Assembly (NCBI GenBank): GCA_947650285.1
Contig: CANTFL010000144.1
Coordinates: 124,001-188,000 of the forward strand
Reading direction: 5' to 3'
DNA from: Hyaloperonospora brassicae
Taxonomy: Eukaryota; Oomycota; Peronosporomycetes; Peronosporales; Peronosporaceae
Length of the DNA: 64,000 nt
A program made the translations under genes and the position numbers. Shown here one piece after another: positions 28,658 to 38,715 of this stretch. Position 1 is the first letter of the stretch, and each line of letters opens with the position of its first letter. Under the pieces are notes generated by a model. That model made no database searches, had not been told where the DNA came from, and worked only from the letters and a program-made list of their open reading frames with translations.

Positions 28658-30352
28658 TTACTGCTTGCGAGCTTTTGCGCGTCTCAAGTTGCGTTCAAGC
28701 TGGTCGTTCAGCACTGAGAACGCTCGCTTCTTGTCCACGCCAATGACCTTCTGCTTCAAACTAGCATCCTCTACAGCGTCCTTCCTCTTCTTGTCCTGAT
28801 AGGCAGAGTTCTGCCGTTTGCAAAGCATGGAGGTAGCATGGAGCTCTCCAGCCTTCTCTGCGTCGAGCGTCTCCTTGAGTCGCTGCAGGGCTTCTATGTA
28901 GCGAGGCACCAATGTCTTCACATGGTCCTGCTCGAGAGGGTACGGCTTGAGCTTGTTGTGGTCAGCCTTCTTGAGCATGCGCATCATACCCTTCATCTGA
29001 CCCATCTTCACCAGGGTCACACAGCGACCATGACGGCCAGCACGAGCTGTACGACCGACACGATGAATGTACGTCTTGACGAACGAGGGCACATCGTAGT
29101 TGATGACGTTCGCAACGTCCTCAATATCCATGCCACGCGCCATAGCGTCTGAGCACACGACAGTGTCCACGCGTCCTGCTTTACAATCTGCCACCAAAGC
29201 TGACCGCTGTTTTTGCGACAGGCTGCTCGAGAACTCGCGAACACGTTCCGGCCGGGTCGAGTACAACTGCAGCAATCGTGCTAAGCGATGCGTAGAGCTC
29301 ACACTTGCCGTAAAGATAATCGACAACGAGCTGGCAAACTCGCTCAGCAGTTCCAACAGGATCAGCGGCTTCGATCCAGTGTCACACTCAATCCAATATT
29401 CGTCTAAATTCGTCGGCGTCGAGTACCTCTTTGTCGAGCTCGCTCCTTCCTTCGCTTCGTCATTGTCCGAGTCACCAACAACGGTCTGCTCGGCATTGTC
29501 CGCCAGCGGGTCATCCACGCGTCCAATCGTAGTCAGCTCTGCATGACTCATCCCAATAGCTGCTAGTTTACGCGGATTGCGCGTCAATGTCGCCGACAAC
29601 AGTACTCTCGTAAGCGGCGTACGAATCCGACGTCGATCAATCGAGTCCTGTCGTCGGCACGTGACCCCACAGGCGTCTCCAGGCCGTGCGCCATCGTCCA
29701 CTTCGTGGCCAGCAAATACACTGCTGTACACCTTGGCAATCCAGTCTTGGTACGACTGACTCAACAGTCGGTCGGCTTCGTCGACAACAAAGAGCTGCAA
29801 GTGCTGCAGCGTAAACCCGCGCGTCTGTTCCAAGTGGTCCACCAATCGTCCTGGCGTCGCGACCACGATATCCACTGCACTCTGTCCGCCCTGCTTTGCG
29901 TCCTTCACGTCCCGTCCATCCGCTCGCCGATCGCCCACGAGCGCACGCTGTTCCAGTGCAAAATTGCTCTGACCCACCGCCAGTCCACACGTCAGTGGCG
30001 TGTGCTGGCAAAACGCCTGCACGACCGCATGCACCTGCACGGCCAAATCGCGACTCGGCACGACAATGAGCGCGCGGACGCGACACACGACGCGCGGGAG
30101 CAGTCGCTGCACTAGTGGCACGACGTACGTCAGCGTTTTGCCGCTGCCTGTGGGCGCCGAGATACAAACGTCCGTCACGCGGTCGCTGCTGCTGGCCAAG
30201 AGCTTGGGAATGGCGACCGCTTGCACGGGAAAGAACGATTGCACGTGCAGCGTCGACAGCGTGTGGACCACAGCTGGCGCGAGGCCCCAGCGCTTTGCGA
30301 GCGTCGCGACGCTGTAGGCCGTCGCCGCGTCGCTGTCGTCGCGCGCGCCCAT
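28658..30352 (-). CDS. DDX51: DEAD-box RNA helicase, DDX51/Dbp6 type
   Basis: 564 residues, no introns. The N-terminal Q-like region FFPVQAVAIPKLL precedes Walker A APTGSGKT (66-73), PSRDLAVQ (Ia), TPGRLVDHL (Ib), VVDEADRLL (II), LLSATLT (III), DAMARGMDIEDV (V) and HRVGRTARAGRHG (VI). The insertion between motifs II and III and the reduced N terminus match Dbp6/DDX51, which acts in the nucleolus on early 60S pre-ribosomes. Divergent from TSR1 with 277 bp between starts. The Met at 30352 fits the domain start; an upstream extension exists but lacks similarity. Confidence 0.9.
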   Translation of the reverse strand: MGARDDSDAATAYSVATLAKRWGLAPAVVHTLSTLHVQSFFPVQAVAIPKLLASSSDRVTDVCISAPTGSGKTLTYVVPLVQRLLPRVVCRVRALIVVPSRDLAVQVHAVVQAFCQHTPLTCGLAVGQSNFALEQRALVGDRRADGRDVKDAKQGGQSAVDIVVATPGRLVDHLEQTRGFTLQHLQLFVVDEADRLLSQSYQDWIAKVYSSVFAGHEVDDGARPGDACGVTCRRQDSIDRRRIRTPLTRVLLSATLTRNPRKLAAIGMSHAELTTIGRVDDPLADNAEQTVVGDSDNDEAKEGASSTKRYSTPTNLDEYWIECDTGSKPLILLELLSEFASSLSIIFTASVSSTHRLARLLQLYSTRPERVREFSSSLSQKQRSALVADCKAGRVDTVVCSDAMARGMDIEDVANVINYDVPSFVKTYIHRVGRTARAGRHGRCVTLVKMGQMKGMMRMLKKADHNKLKPYPLEQDHVKTLVPRYIEALQRLKETLDAEKAGELHATSMLCKRQNSAYQDKKRKDAVEDASLKQKVIGVDKKRAFSVLNDQLERNLRRAKARKQ

Positions 30353-30629
30353 GGCCAACGGTTTCGTGCGCTGCTGGCGATGCCGTGCGGAGCGCTGATT
30401 GGCTGCGCGTGCTTTTTTTGGGCTCGTCAAACAAGTGTCGGTTTGCTTTTTTGTGCCGCGCCGCAAACACTGCAATTGTGCGCAGGGGGGTCCGTGTGTA
30501 CGACCAGTCGTCCTCTTTTGGCTCGTCGCTTGTCCGACCGCGTGCGTTTTTGGCTCGATCGATCGACTGGACAGCAACGCTCGAGCGCTCCTCGCTGCAG
30601 TGCATCTTCGTCGTCGTCGTCGCCGTCTC
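30353..30629. promoter_or_regulatory. Shared upstream region of DDX51 and TSR1
   Basis: 277 bp separate the two divergent start codons. Both products act in ribosome biogenesis, so a bidirectional promoter is a reasonable inference. I did not identify a specific factor site. Confidence 0.5.
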
Positions 30630-33146
30630 ATGACGTCGCACCACCATCGGTCCGGGCCGCTCAAGCAGAAGAACAAGAAGCACAAGACCGGTCGGCATGA
30701 GTCCAAGACGCTGCTGGCACGGCGCTTGGGCGGCAAAGTCGAAGGCCGTCGGGTCAGCGTGCGCAGCACTGGCTCGAGCAACGGCAGCATGAGCCTCGCC
30801 GGTCAGAAAGCCGTGCGGCTCCAGCGCCAGAAGCAGCTGCGGGGCCACAAGCGCGACGAGCTGCTGTTGCAGCGGCGGTTTGGACTGGGCGGGTCGCTGG
30901 GGCCTCCGAAGATTGTAGCGCTCGTGGGGCTCAGTGGCCAGGCCCAGTTGGCCCACGTGCAGCAGAGTATCTTGGAAAGTGCTTCGGCCGTCGAGGAACC
31001 ACTGGCGCACGACAGGACTGTTGTCGTTGCGCTCAAGAACTGCACGACGGGCGTGTTCCTACAGCACAAGCAGAAAATCAGTGTCGTCGCCTGTGGCTGC
31101 GACTTGCTGGTGGCGTTAGACGCCGCCAAAGTGGCCGACGTGGTCGTGTTTGTGCTGTCGGTGCACGACGGCGTCGAAGGCGGGCTGAGTCCGGAAGGCA
31201 TGCAGATCGTGTCGGCTGTCCGGGCGCAGGGTCTGCCCACAACGGTCGGGTTGATCCAGGGACTCGAGACGCACACGGCCAAGGGCCAGGCCGAGCTCAA
31301 GAAGCTCGGGCACAAGTTCTTTGCCGCTGAGTTTGGCGAGAGCACGAAAGTGGCCATGGCGCATGTGCCTGGGCAGCTGTCGCGCGTGCTGTTTACGCTG
31401 TCGCCAAAGGTGATCCACTGGCGCGAGGCGCGATCGTACATGCTGGCGACAACGGCGACGTTCGTACCTGGTCTTGAAGCGCTGAACGAGCAGGGAGAAC
31501 AGGTGAGCGAGTTGCAGGTGAATGGATACGTGCGGGGCAAACCGTTGTCGGTGAACCAGCTGATCCACATTACGGACGTAGGGACGTTCCAGTTGAGTCG
31601 CATCACTCGGGCAGCCACGCGGCAGGTGCAGCACGGAAAGCTGGACGTCGACATGGCCACTCGACGTGCTGCTACGCCTGAAGTCGCTGGACTAGAGCAC
31701 GAAGTGGTGCTTGCAACAGCCGACCCGGCGCTGCAGGAAGACTTGCGCTTTGAAGCCGAGTACGACCCGTTTGCTGCGGAACAGACGTGGCCGACGAACG
31801 AAGAGCTGGCGGAAGCCGAAGCCGAAGCGAAGAAGCAGCGGCAGGCGGATACTGCAGCTACGAAGGGGGCTTCAGGGTACCAGGCTGCGTGGCTGGATGG
31901 GGAAGACAATGACGTCGACGCGGAGGACGGAAGCGTCCAGGACAATGACGACGAAGACGACTCGGAGGCGGTCAACCAGGACTTCTGCAAGACCGGCGAC
32001 GATGACGACGACGACGATGACATGTTCATGGTGGACGATGATGAGAGTGTCGACCCGGTTCAACAGCGCCAAGACGAAGCAGAGAACATGACGTTCCCCG
32101 ACGAGGTCGACACGCCTGCCGATCAGCCTGCTCGCGTGCGGTTCGCTCGCTACCGCGGCATGAAGTCGTTGCGCACGAGCGTGTGGGACCCGAAGGAGTC
32201 GCTGCCGATGGACTACGCGCGGCTGTTCCAGTTTGACGACTTTGCAATGGTCCAGCGACTTGCTCTGGCGCGCGGCAAAGACGCCGAGCGGGCCATGAAG
32301 GAGCAGCTGCGCCGCACGGTCAAGACGCAGCAGCAGGTCCGGTCCCGTGCGTCGTCCATGGCGATGGAAGACGTCGAGGAGGCCACTGCTCCGTCTTGTT
32401 CAGCCAGTGGGGCACTGCTCCCGGACGAGTTTGGCAGCATGGGCTACGTGCCGTCCGGTGTGCTCGTCACGCTGCACCTCCAGCGTGTGCCCGTGGCAAA
32501 GCTACAGGCGCGTCTCCACGCTGGCCCTCTGGTCATGGGGGCGCTGCTGAAGCACGAGAACCGCCTGAGTGTGCTCAACTTTTCCATCCAACGCGCTGCG
32601 TCGTTTGCAGGTGAGACGCTCAAGTCGAAAGAAGAGCTCTCGTTTCACTGCGGCTTCCGACGGTTCTCGGGCAAGCCCATCTTCAGCGACCAGAGCCTCA
32701 AGAGCGACCAGCACTTGTTCCAGCGCTTCCTGCCGCAAAGTGGGTGGAGCGTGGCGACCGTGTACGGCCCCGTGACGTTCCAGCCGGCTTCGCTACTGCT
32801 GTTCAAGCCCGACGGTCAGCTTGTGGCTTCGGGGACGCTCAAGAACGTGCACCCCGACCGCGTGGTGCTCAAGCGCGTCGTTCTTACGGGGACGCCGGTC
32901 AAAGTGAAGAAGCGCAAGGCAGTGGTGCGCTACATGTTCCACTCGCCCGAGGATATCCGGTGGTTCAAGCCGGTGGAGCTGGCGACAAAGCACGGCCTCA
33001 CGGGTCACATCAAGGAGTCGCTGGGCACGCACGGGGACCTCAAGGCCGTGTTCAACAAACCCATCAAGCAGCACGACACTGTGTGTCTCCATCTATATAA
33101 ACGCGTGTACCCCAAGTTTCCGACAAAGAACCCTCTGTCCAAGTAG
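30630..33146 (+). CDS. TSR1: Ribosome biogenesis protein TSR1
   Basis: 838 residues, no introns (yeast and human proteins are about 800). The N terminus is basic (HHHRSGPLKQKNKKHKTGRH). A GTPase-like domain follows (KIVALVGLSGQAQ) lacking a proper P-loop, as in all Tsr1. The middle is acidic (about 440-490, DNDDEDDSEAVNQD). The C terminus carries the conserved translation-factor-like block: RFARYRGMKSLRTSVWDPKE, FSIQRAASFAGETLKSKEEL, SHCGFRRFSGKPIFS-like and PFNKPIKQHDT-like segments, ending VYPKFPTK. Tsr1 binds 40S precursors and blocks early subunit joining. The start at 30630 is chosen by the basic N terminus; an upstream open frame to 30399 overlaps the promoter. Confidence 0.95.
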   Translation: MTSHHHRSGPLKQKNKKHKTGRHESKTLLARRLGGKVEGRRVSVRSTGSSNGSMSLAGQKAVRLQRQKQLRGHKRDELLLQRRFGLGGSLGPPKIVALVGLSGQAQLAHVQQSILESASAVEEPLAHDRTVVVALKNCTTGVFLQHKQKISVVACGCDLLVALDAAKVADVVVFVLSVHDGVEGGLSPEGMQIVSAVRAQGLPTTVGLIQGLETHTAKGQAELKKLGHKFFAAEFGESTKVAMAHVPGQLSRVLFTLSPKVIHWREARSYMLATTATFVPGLEALNEQGEQVSELQVNGYVRGKPLSVNQLIHITDVGTFQLSRITRAATRQVQHGKLDVDMATRRAATPEVAGLEHEVVLATADPALQEDLRFEAEYDPFAAEQTWPTNEELAEAEAEAKKQRQADTAATKGASGYQAAWLDGEDNDVDAEDGSVQDNDDEDDSEAVNQDFCKTGDDDDDDDDMFMVDDDESVDPVQQRQDEAENMTFPDEVDTPADQPARVRFARYRGMKSLRTSVWDPKESLPMDYARLFQFDDFAMVQRLALARGKDAERAMKEQLRRTVKTQQQVRSRASSMAMEDVEEATAPSCSASGALLPDEFGSMGYVPSGVLVTLHLQRVPVAKLQARLHAGPLVMGALLKHENRLSVLNFSIQRAASFAGETLKSKEELSFHCGFRRFSGKPIFSDQSLKSDQHLFQRFLPQSGWSVATVYGPVTFQPASLLLFKPDGQLVASGTLKNVHPDRVVLKRVVLTGTPVKVKKRKAVVRYMFHSPEDIRWFKPVELATKHGLTGHIKESLGTHGDLKAVFNKPIKQHDTVCLHLYKRVYPKFPTKNPLSK

Positions 33147-33376
33147 AGCTGCACAGCGTCATGTGCATTGAATAACACAACGCTAGAGTTGCAGTGCTTG
33201 ACGTCTTCTTCTTCTTGCAAGAACAGCATCATCATCATCATCATCATCATGTTGAAGTCGACAAGTCGCATTGCGTAGATATGTCCTGCTGGCCTACTGT
33301 CCACTAATCCAGAGGGGCGACTGTTGTGAGCGAGTGAACGCCATCATCGTCCATGCTCGCCACCTGCTTCCCTCTT
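33147..33376. other. Convergent intergenic spacer with CAT repeat
   Basis: 230 bp between the stops of TSR1 and the BAG6-like gene; contains a CAT trinucleotide run at 33227-33250. Confidence 0.7.
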
Positions 33377-36307
33377 TTACCCACGCCGGCGCTTGGTAGC
33401 TGGCGAGTCGGCGACAGTCACATCACTACTCGCTTCTTCACGTTGTCGTCTCTGACCACGACGACTGTCTCCTTCAGCCCAGCTCAAGAGGCTGTCCACG
33501 ACGAAATACGCCATGTGCTCAACCAGGCCGAGCCATACCAGCAATCCCCGCAAGAGCCGCTTCAAGCGCTCATCGCTCTCGTCTTCCGATTCCGACGAAT
33601 CGCCTCTTGCGTAGGAACGAAGTTGGCCGAGAACCTGCTGCGCCATCCCGCGCAAGAAAGTTGCGCTGCTGGTACCAAAGGCAGCAGCTCGGCTGGCCGA
33701 TGTCGCTCGGACGAGGAGGTCAACCAGGTCGACCATGAACGGGTCCACGGCACGCAACAGCTCGGACCCCAACGCTGACCGCCGCTCGACGGTCCCATGG
33801 ACTTGGTCCACCACATCTGCAGGCAACTCGTGCAATTGCAGCAAACTGCGGAGCTCACCCACGAGATCCTGCGCCCACGTGCGGATACTCGGGCGAGTCA
33901 CCCGCGGGACATCAACACCGCTGAACAGCGCAAAGCCCACGTGCGCCAACATGTGGTGTAAATGTGTCGCGTCGCCTGCCATAACCCCGTAGAGAGTCGA
34001 GATCGGTAGCTCACTCATGAGTCGACTCACAAAGTCTGCCAGATTCCAAGTCGTTGTCGCATGGCTACCGCCAAGACCCGCTGCGAGAGAGAAAGGAAAA
34101 ACAACCGATGACATCAACGGAAGGCCCACACCAGAGATCGAGACGGGAGCGCCTGCCGATGACAATGGTCCGTTACCGTCACTTGAAACTGCTTCGGCTC
34201 CTGTGGAAGGCTGGCTACTGCTTTGCGCAGAAGTCTCGGGTCCGGACGCCAATGGCACTGCGCCGCGCGAAATTCTCGCGAGACTTATCGGAAAACCAGA
34301 TGCGATTCCTGACTGCCCTGTCGGAAAAGCAGCGACTGTCGATGCTGCAGCGGAATGCCTGCCGCCCGTCAAATCAGAAGCGCTGAGGCGAGCTACCCGT
34401 ATCCGCGGCCTGGCGTTGGATGCGCCTTGTGTTCCTTGTCTCGCCGTGCGTGTCGCTGCTTGCAAAGCTGCATGCATTCGATCACCGACTGCGCTGCTTG
34501 TACGTGCAGTATTGGCCACGCCTGGGCCAGCTCGAATCGCATGGAACCTCGCTTGAATCCTGTCATCGATCGAGGGACCTGCACCTCCGGCGTCTCCTCG
34601 TCGTGCAATGGGTTCGCCTGGTTGTGCAGTTCGCCGGACAAACGCATGACGTGCCATACGCGCTAGCAAGTCCGTGGACTCCCCGATCGTTTGCAATGCC
34701 TCAATGGTGCGGATAACCTGACGCGCCGACAGCGTCGCCACAGCACTACCAGTGCTACCAGTAGAGAGCGTGCTACCTGGATCTGACTCGGCTGGTGCGG
34801 TGTTGGGATCCGTCGACGCAGAAGCGAGATCGACTGCTGCTGTATTGGAGCCAGCTGAACCAGTCCTGGATTCAGCCACTGCGCTAGTATCCACTGATGC
34901 TGCACTATGCCCCACTTGTGCTGGACTTGCCCCGCCAAGTGGCACCGCACCGGAGCTGACTGAGGCCAAAGAAGAAGCTGTGGGGAGCTCAGATGGTAGA
35001 TGTGGCCCGGTTGACGCTGACGTTGGAGGAAATGGATCAGTCGAGACGATGTCAGACTCAACCGATGCAGTAGCAGCGCGTTCGCTTGCGTGATCTCGGC
35101 GAGCAAGCGCGGCAGGAAGAAGACGCAGTCGCGGTCCAAAGCGTTCCAAGAGTGTCAGCAGCATCTCCACCTGCTGCTGAAGTTCCGACATGGCTGTGTT
35201 GTTATCACCTTGAGGTAGAGCTGTTAGCTCCGCGGGAAAATCAAGCGACGAGTCGTCCAACGTTGCACGCACTGACTCGAGTCGAAGTCCAGTGCGAGCG
35301 CGCAAAGCAGCTTGACGATCTGCACCAGAAAAAGAACGTCGAGCAGTGCGTTGGTCTCCCAAGGTGTCACGGTTCCGGTGGTGATGACGAAGCGCGCGTG
35401 TAGTAGCTGTGTCCATCTCAGCAGCAATAGCGCCGCCCAAAACGTCACCCGAAAATGCCACATGTCGTTGTCCTTCGGGTAACACTCCCAGTGTCGCGCC
35501 TCCTGCTTCCCCTCCACTGCCAGTATTTTCGCTGACCTGTGTAGCGAGGTCAGCAATCATCGAGCTGAGAAAAGGCATGGTCACATTTGTGCCCTCTGGC
35601 ACCGTGATGGTCGCACCCATGAGCACGCGGCCAGGTTGAGCTCCCATACTTGACTGTCCCATTGTCGGATCCGGCTCGTCGTTATCTCGTGGTGGAGCCG
35701 GCGGCAAGCGTGCGCGGCGCTGGCGCAGTCGTGATCTCGACCTTGTCCGAAGCGCCGATTGGTCAAACCCTTCAAGCCGCGCGTTCAGCGCGGCGATCTC
35801 GTCCAGTGCTTCTAAGTACATAGCCGAGGGTGGAAACTGCGAGTTTGGAGCAGCAGCAGTTGCGGCACGACTAGCAGCAGGACGGTCCGGTGCTGCACTC
35901 GTAGCAGCTGCTGCTGCATCCTGCTGCTGATTGTCCGTCGACGCGATGTCCGTCGACGACGGAGGCGGCAGCGCACGCACGACCAAGTGCAGCACGTGGC
36001 CGTCTTCGAGCGCGTACGAGGCCAGCATCTGGTCGTTCTTGAGCACTCGTCCGCGGTAAATGAGTCGCTGTCGGGGCAGTGTGACCCCCGTCTCCATGGC
36101 CACCAGTTCCTTGAGCTGGGGCACCGATGCAGCAGCGCAGATCGTAATCGGGTACGTCTTCTGGTCCAGCGTCCGCACTTTGAGAGCCAACTGGGCACCA
36201 TCGTCTTCCGTCACGGCAGGCTCTGCCACAGGCTCCTGCACTGCATCGGTCGGTACAGAGGGCAAAGCTGTGGCGTCGCGAAGGGGCGCGTCGCTTGGCA
36301 CTGTCAT
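33377..36307 (-). CDS. Large ubiquitin-like domain protein (BAG6/Scythe-like)
   Basis: 976 residues from the Met at 36307, no introns. A ubiquitin-like domain spans about 40-112 (LALKVRTLDQKTYPI, RQRLIYRGRVLKND, LEDGHVLHLVVR). The long middle is Ser/Thr/Ala/Pro-rich and disordered-looking. The C-terminal third has conserved-looking helices (FVSRLMSELPISTLYGVMAG, DLVGELRSLLQLHELPAD, RLKRLLRGLLVWLGLVEHM). It ends in a basic tail (TKRRRG), a possible nuclear signal. N-terminal ubiquitin-like domain, long disordered middle and C-terminal helices match BAG6-type holdases that hand tail-anchored or mislocalised proteins to insertion or degradation. Assignment is by architecture; no BAG domain was proven. 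Confidence 0.7.
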   Translation of the reverse strand: MTVPSDAPLRDATALPSVPTDAVQEPVAEPAVTEDDGAQLALKVRTLDQKTYPITICAAASVPQLKELVAMETGVTLPRQRLIYRGRVLKNDQMLASYALEDGHVLHLVVRALPPPSSTDIASTDNQQQDAAAAATSAAPDRPAASRAATAAAPNSQFPPSAMYLEALDEIAALNARLEGFDQSALRTRSRSRLRQRRARLPPAPPRDNDEPDPTMGQSSMGAQPGRVLMGATITVPEGTNVTMPFLSSMIADLATQVSENTGSGGEAGGATLGVLPEGQRHVAFSGDVLGGAIAAEMDTATTRALRHHHRNRDTLGDQRTARRSFSGADRQAALRARTGLRLESVRATLDDSSLDFPAELTALPQGDNNTAMSELQQQVEMLLTLLERFGPRLRLLPAALARRDHASERAATASVESDIVSTDPFPPTSASTGPHLPSELPTASSLASVSSGAVPLGGASPAQVGHSAASVDTSAVAESRTGSAGSNTAAVDLASASTDPNTAPAESDPGSTLSTGSTGSAVATLSARQVIRTIEALQTIGESTDLLARMARHAFVRRTAQPGEPIARRGDAGGAGPSIDDRIQARFHAIRAGPGVANTARTSSAVGDRMHAALQAATRTARQGTQGASNARPRIRVARLSASDLTGGRHSAAASTVAAFPTGQSGIASGFPISLARISRGAVPLASGPETSAQSSSQPSTGAEAVSSDGNGPLSSAGAPVSISGVGLPLMSSVVFPFSLAAGLGGSHATTTWNLADFVSRLMSELPISTLYGVMAGDATHLHHMLAHVGFALFSGVDVPRVTRPSIRTWAQDLVGELRSLLQLHELPADVVDQVHGTVERRSALGSELLRAVDPFMVDLVDLLVRATSASRAAAFGTSSATFLRGMAQQVLGQLRSYARGDSSESEDESDERLKRLLRGLLVWLGLVEHMAYFVVDSLLSWAEGDSRRGQRRQREEASSDVTVADSPATKRRRG

Positions 36308-38715
36308 TGTCCGAGCAGCCTGTCGCTCGCAGGGGTGGCGGTGTCTGTGTGTCTGTGGTTTGTTTTGTCTCGTTGCGCAGGTTCGAGACGTCGGTGGGCG
36401 ACACGAGAGACGGCACGAGATGCACAGAACGATGGCGCAGCAGATGGGCGTGCGCGCGGACGATACGGTGACCTCGAGACAGCGACAGAGGCGCGAGAGC
36501 GCGAGGCAGTGGCGAGAAAGACCGCGGGCGAGCGGCAAATAATGGCGTCAAACAGGCCGTCGACGAACAAATACCTGTGGAAAACGAGGGTATCGGATTC
36601 GAGAGGGGTTGAGGGCCAGCAGCAGCTGCAGAAGGTCGGCCGACGACCGACGCGATACCATTTCGTCGTTGTGCGACACAGTGGGAATTTCTGTCCCGTG
36701 ATTCGGGCGAGACGTTGCGAGGACTTTCGGTCTGGAAATTGTTAGTGTTCGTTTACTGTCTGAACGAATGGAACGGCCCAAACCGTTGCGATATGGGGGA
36801 AAGGAATGCAAACTTGCCCGTGGATGATCCACGCAATGGCGTGGGGAGTTTCTCGACACACGTACCCTACGAGACGGAAGACTGCGTGCCGAGCACGGCC
36901 GTTGTTGTGCTGTGCCAAAAACAGCGGCATAGTTTGTTGCTCTTTTGCAGGTGGGTGGGTGACTCCAAGATGAATGCTGTCATGAACCATGTGATGTGGA
37001 AAGGGAAATGGCAATGGTGCAGTGAAGAGCTGGTTCGTGACATGGACTTTTGCAGAGTCGTGGTATCGGTGGGTGGAGTCAGTTGTCCAGGCGCCTACTA
37101 CACAGTCGATGGAGTCGAAAGGCGGGGCTGATAACGGGCCCGCTCATTTTCTGGCTCTATCTCACGTCCGGCGCAGGTGACAATGGCGGCTGAAACGGAA
37201 CATCTTTCGTCTTGCAACAATATCGCGCGCTTCTCTGCTTTGATCACAGCGTTGTTTGTCCAGTCACACTGTTGTTTGCGGTACGTATAGTCGGTTGGCA
37301 ATGCAGGACTCGCCGTCCCTTCAACCAGACAAAACGCGAGGCAAAATCCATGTCACTGTATTCTTCCAGTCGCTTGAGTATGATCGTCGTGTATTGCGTT
37401 CGACATCCACAACATCTTCAGAGGGCGATACGGCAATGCGCAGGTTTATTGCTTTGTACGATAGGCGAAGGAGAATGACCGGCGTGGGAACATGTACAGA
37501 CAAGCATCTGCAGCGATTATGTTTTGGATAGTTGCCCAACGACTTTGTCTCGGAACTTCCATTCGGGTTTCGTCGTAGCCTATATATGCAATAATCAGAT
37601 CATGCATACGATGCATAGAGCTAGCTGCCGGCATATAATTGTCTGCGTCAGTGCAATGTTACTGGAAGTCATCGTGGAAGCCAAGAGTGCGACTGAATAG
37701 CAGCGCCTCCGAGTTGCACTGTCCTGGTAAGCTTTTAGTGACGCACAGAACCGAGATGGTGCTGGTACGACCGCCGCCTGCATTCGGTAAGACATTGATC
37801 AAAATTGGTCGACAAGGCCTTTTGTTGCGAACTGTGATCGCGAAGTTTGTCTTCTGCAGTGCCAAGGTGGCCCCTTGCCATCCATTATCCCGTTCGTTTT
37901 ATTGACTGCATGCTAACCTCGCTCTGAACGCCTAGGGACATTGAGGATACAGCCTTGGTCGAGCGTTGATTGTGCTTCGGGCACATCGTGTAGACGTAAA
38001 TACGCGCACAGCGTCGTCAGCTCTGCGAGATTTGGTATCGAGAAGCTTTCGTCCCCTCGTACAAATGACAACGCGACCATTCTATCGTGAGTTCACTACC
38101 TCTACACATGTCCTTTTCGTCGGAGCCAGTGAGTTGAGTGGCGGTAAGCCCAACGCGTTGCACGCTATTGCCGACACACACGTTTTGGCTACGACAGAAG
38201 TGAGGAAAGCTCAGCGCTTTACAATGCCTTTGGATGAACAAATTGGCATGTGGCATATCAGTTGACCACATCAACATTTACTTGACGATGGCACATGAGA
38301 CCAAACGTCAAGCAGGTGCACGGCACCTGATCTTACGCCTTCAGGCCGGGCCCTGTAGGCAAAAAGTGCCGAAACGAGTTCCTGTCTTTCGATCGTTTCT
38401 CGGGGCAAGCACTGGTCTACCCCACCTTTTTTTTGAGGCTCTGTTCGACAATGTGAAGAAAGTCGATAACGACACGACGGCACGAGCGGTGGACGTAAAC
38501 AAGTCCGTTCAAGGACTTGTCCTTGTACCATGAGAACTTACATTGTTCATCGGGCACCAAAAGGATACCTGAAAGATGTCCACCGCACATGTCAAGTGAA
38601 AAGACATCATGCGCAACACTTGAAATGAATGACTTGATCGTTGGTTTACGGATAGTGATCTTACAATACATGCAATAGGTGCAGGAAGCACGCGTCTTAC
38701 AGACGCGTAGCAATG
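36308..38715. other. Intergenic, no gene recognised
   Basis: 2.4 kb. Short frames on both strands show no domain, signal or consistent splice pattern. Confidence 0.5.
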
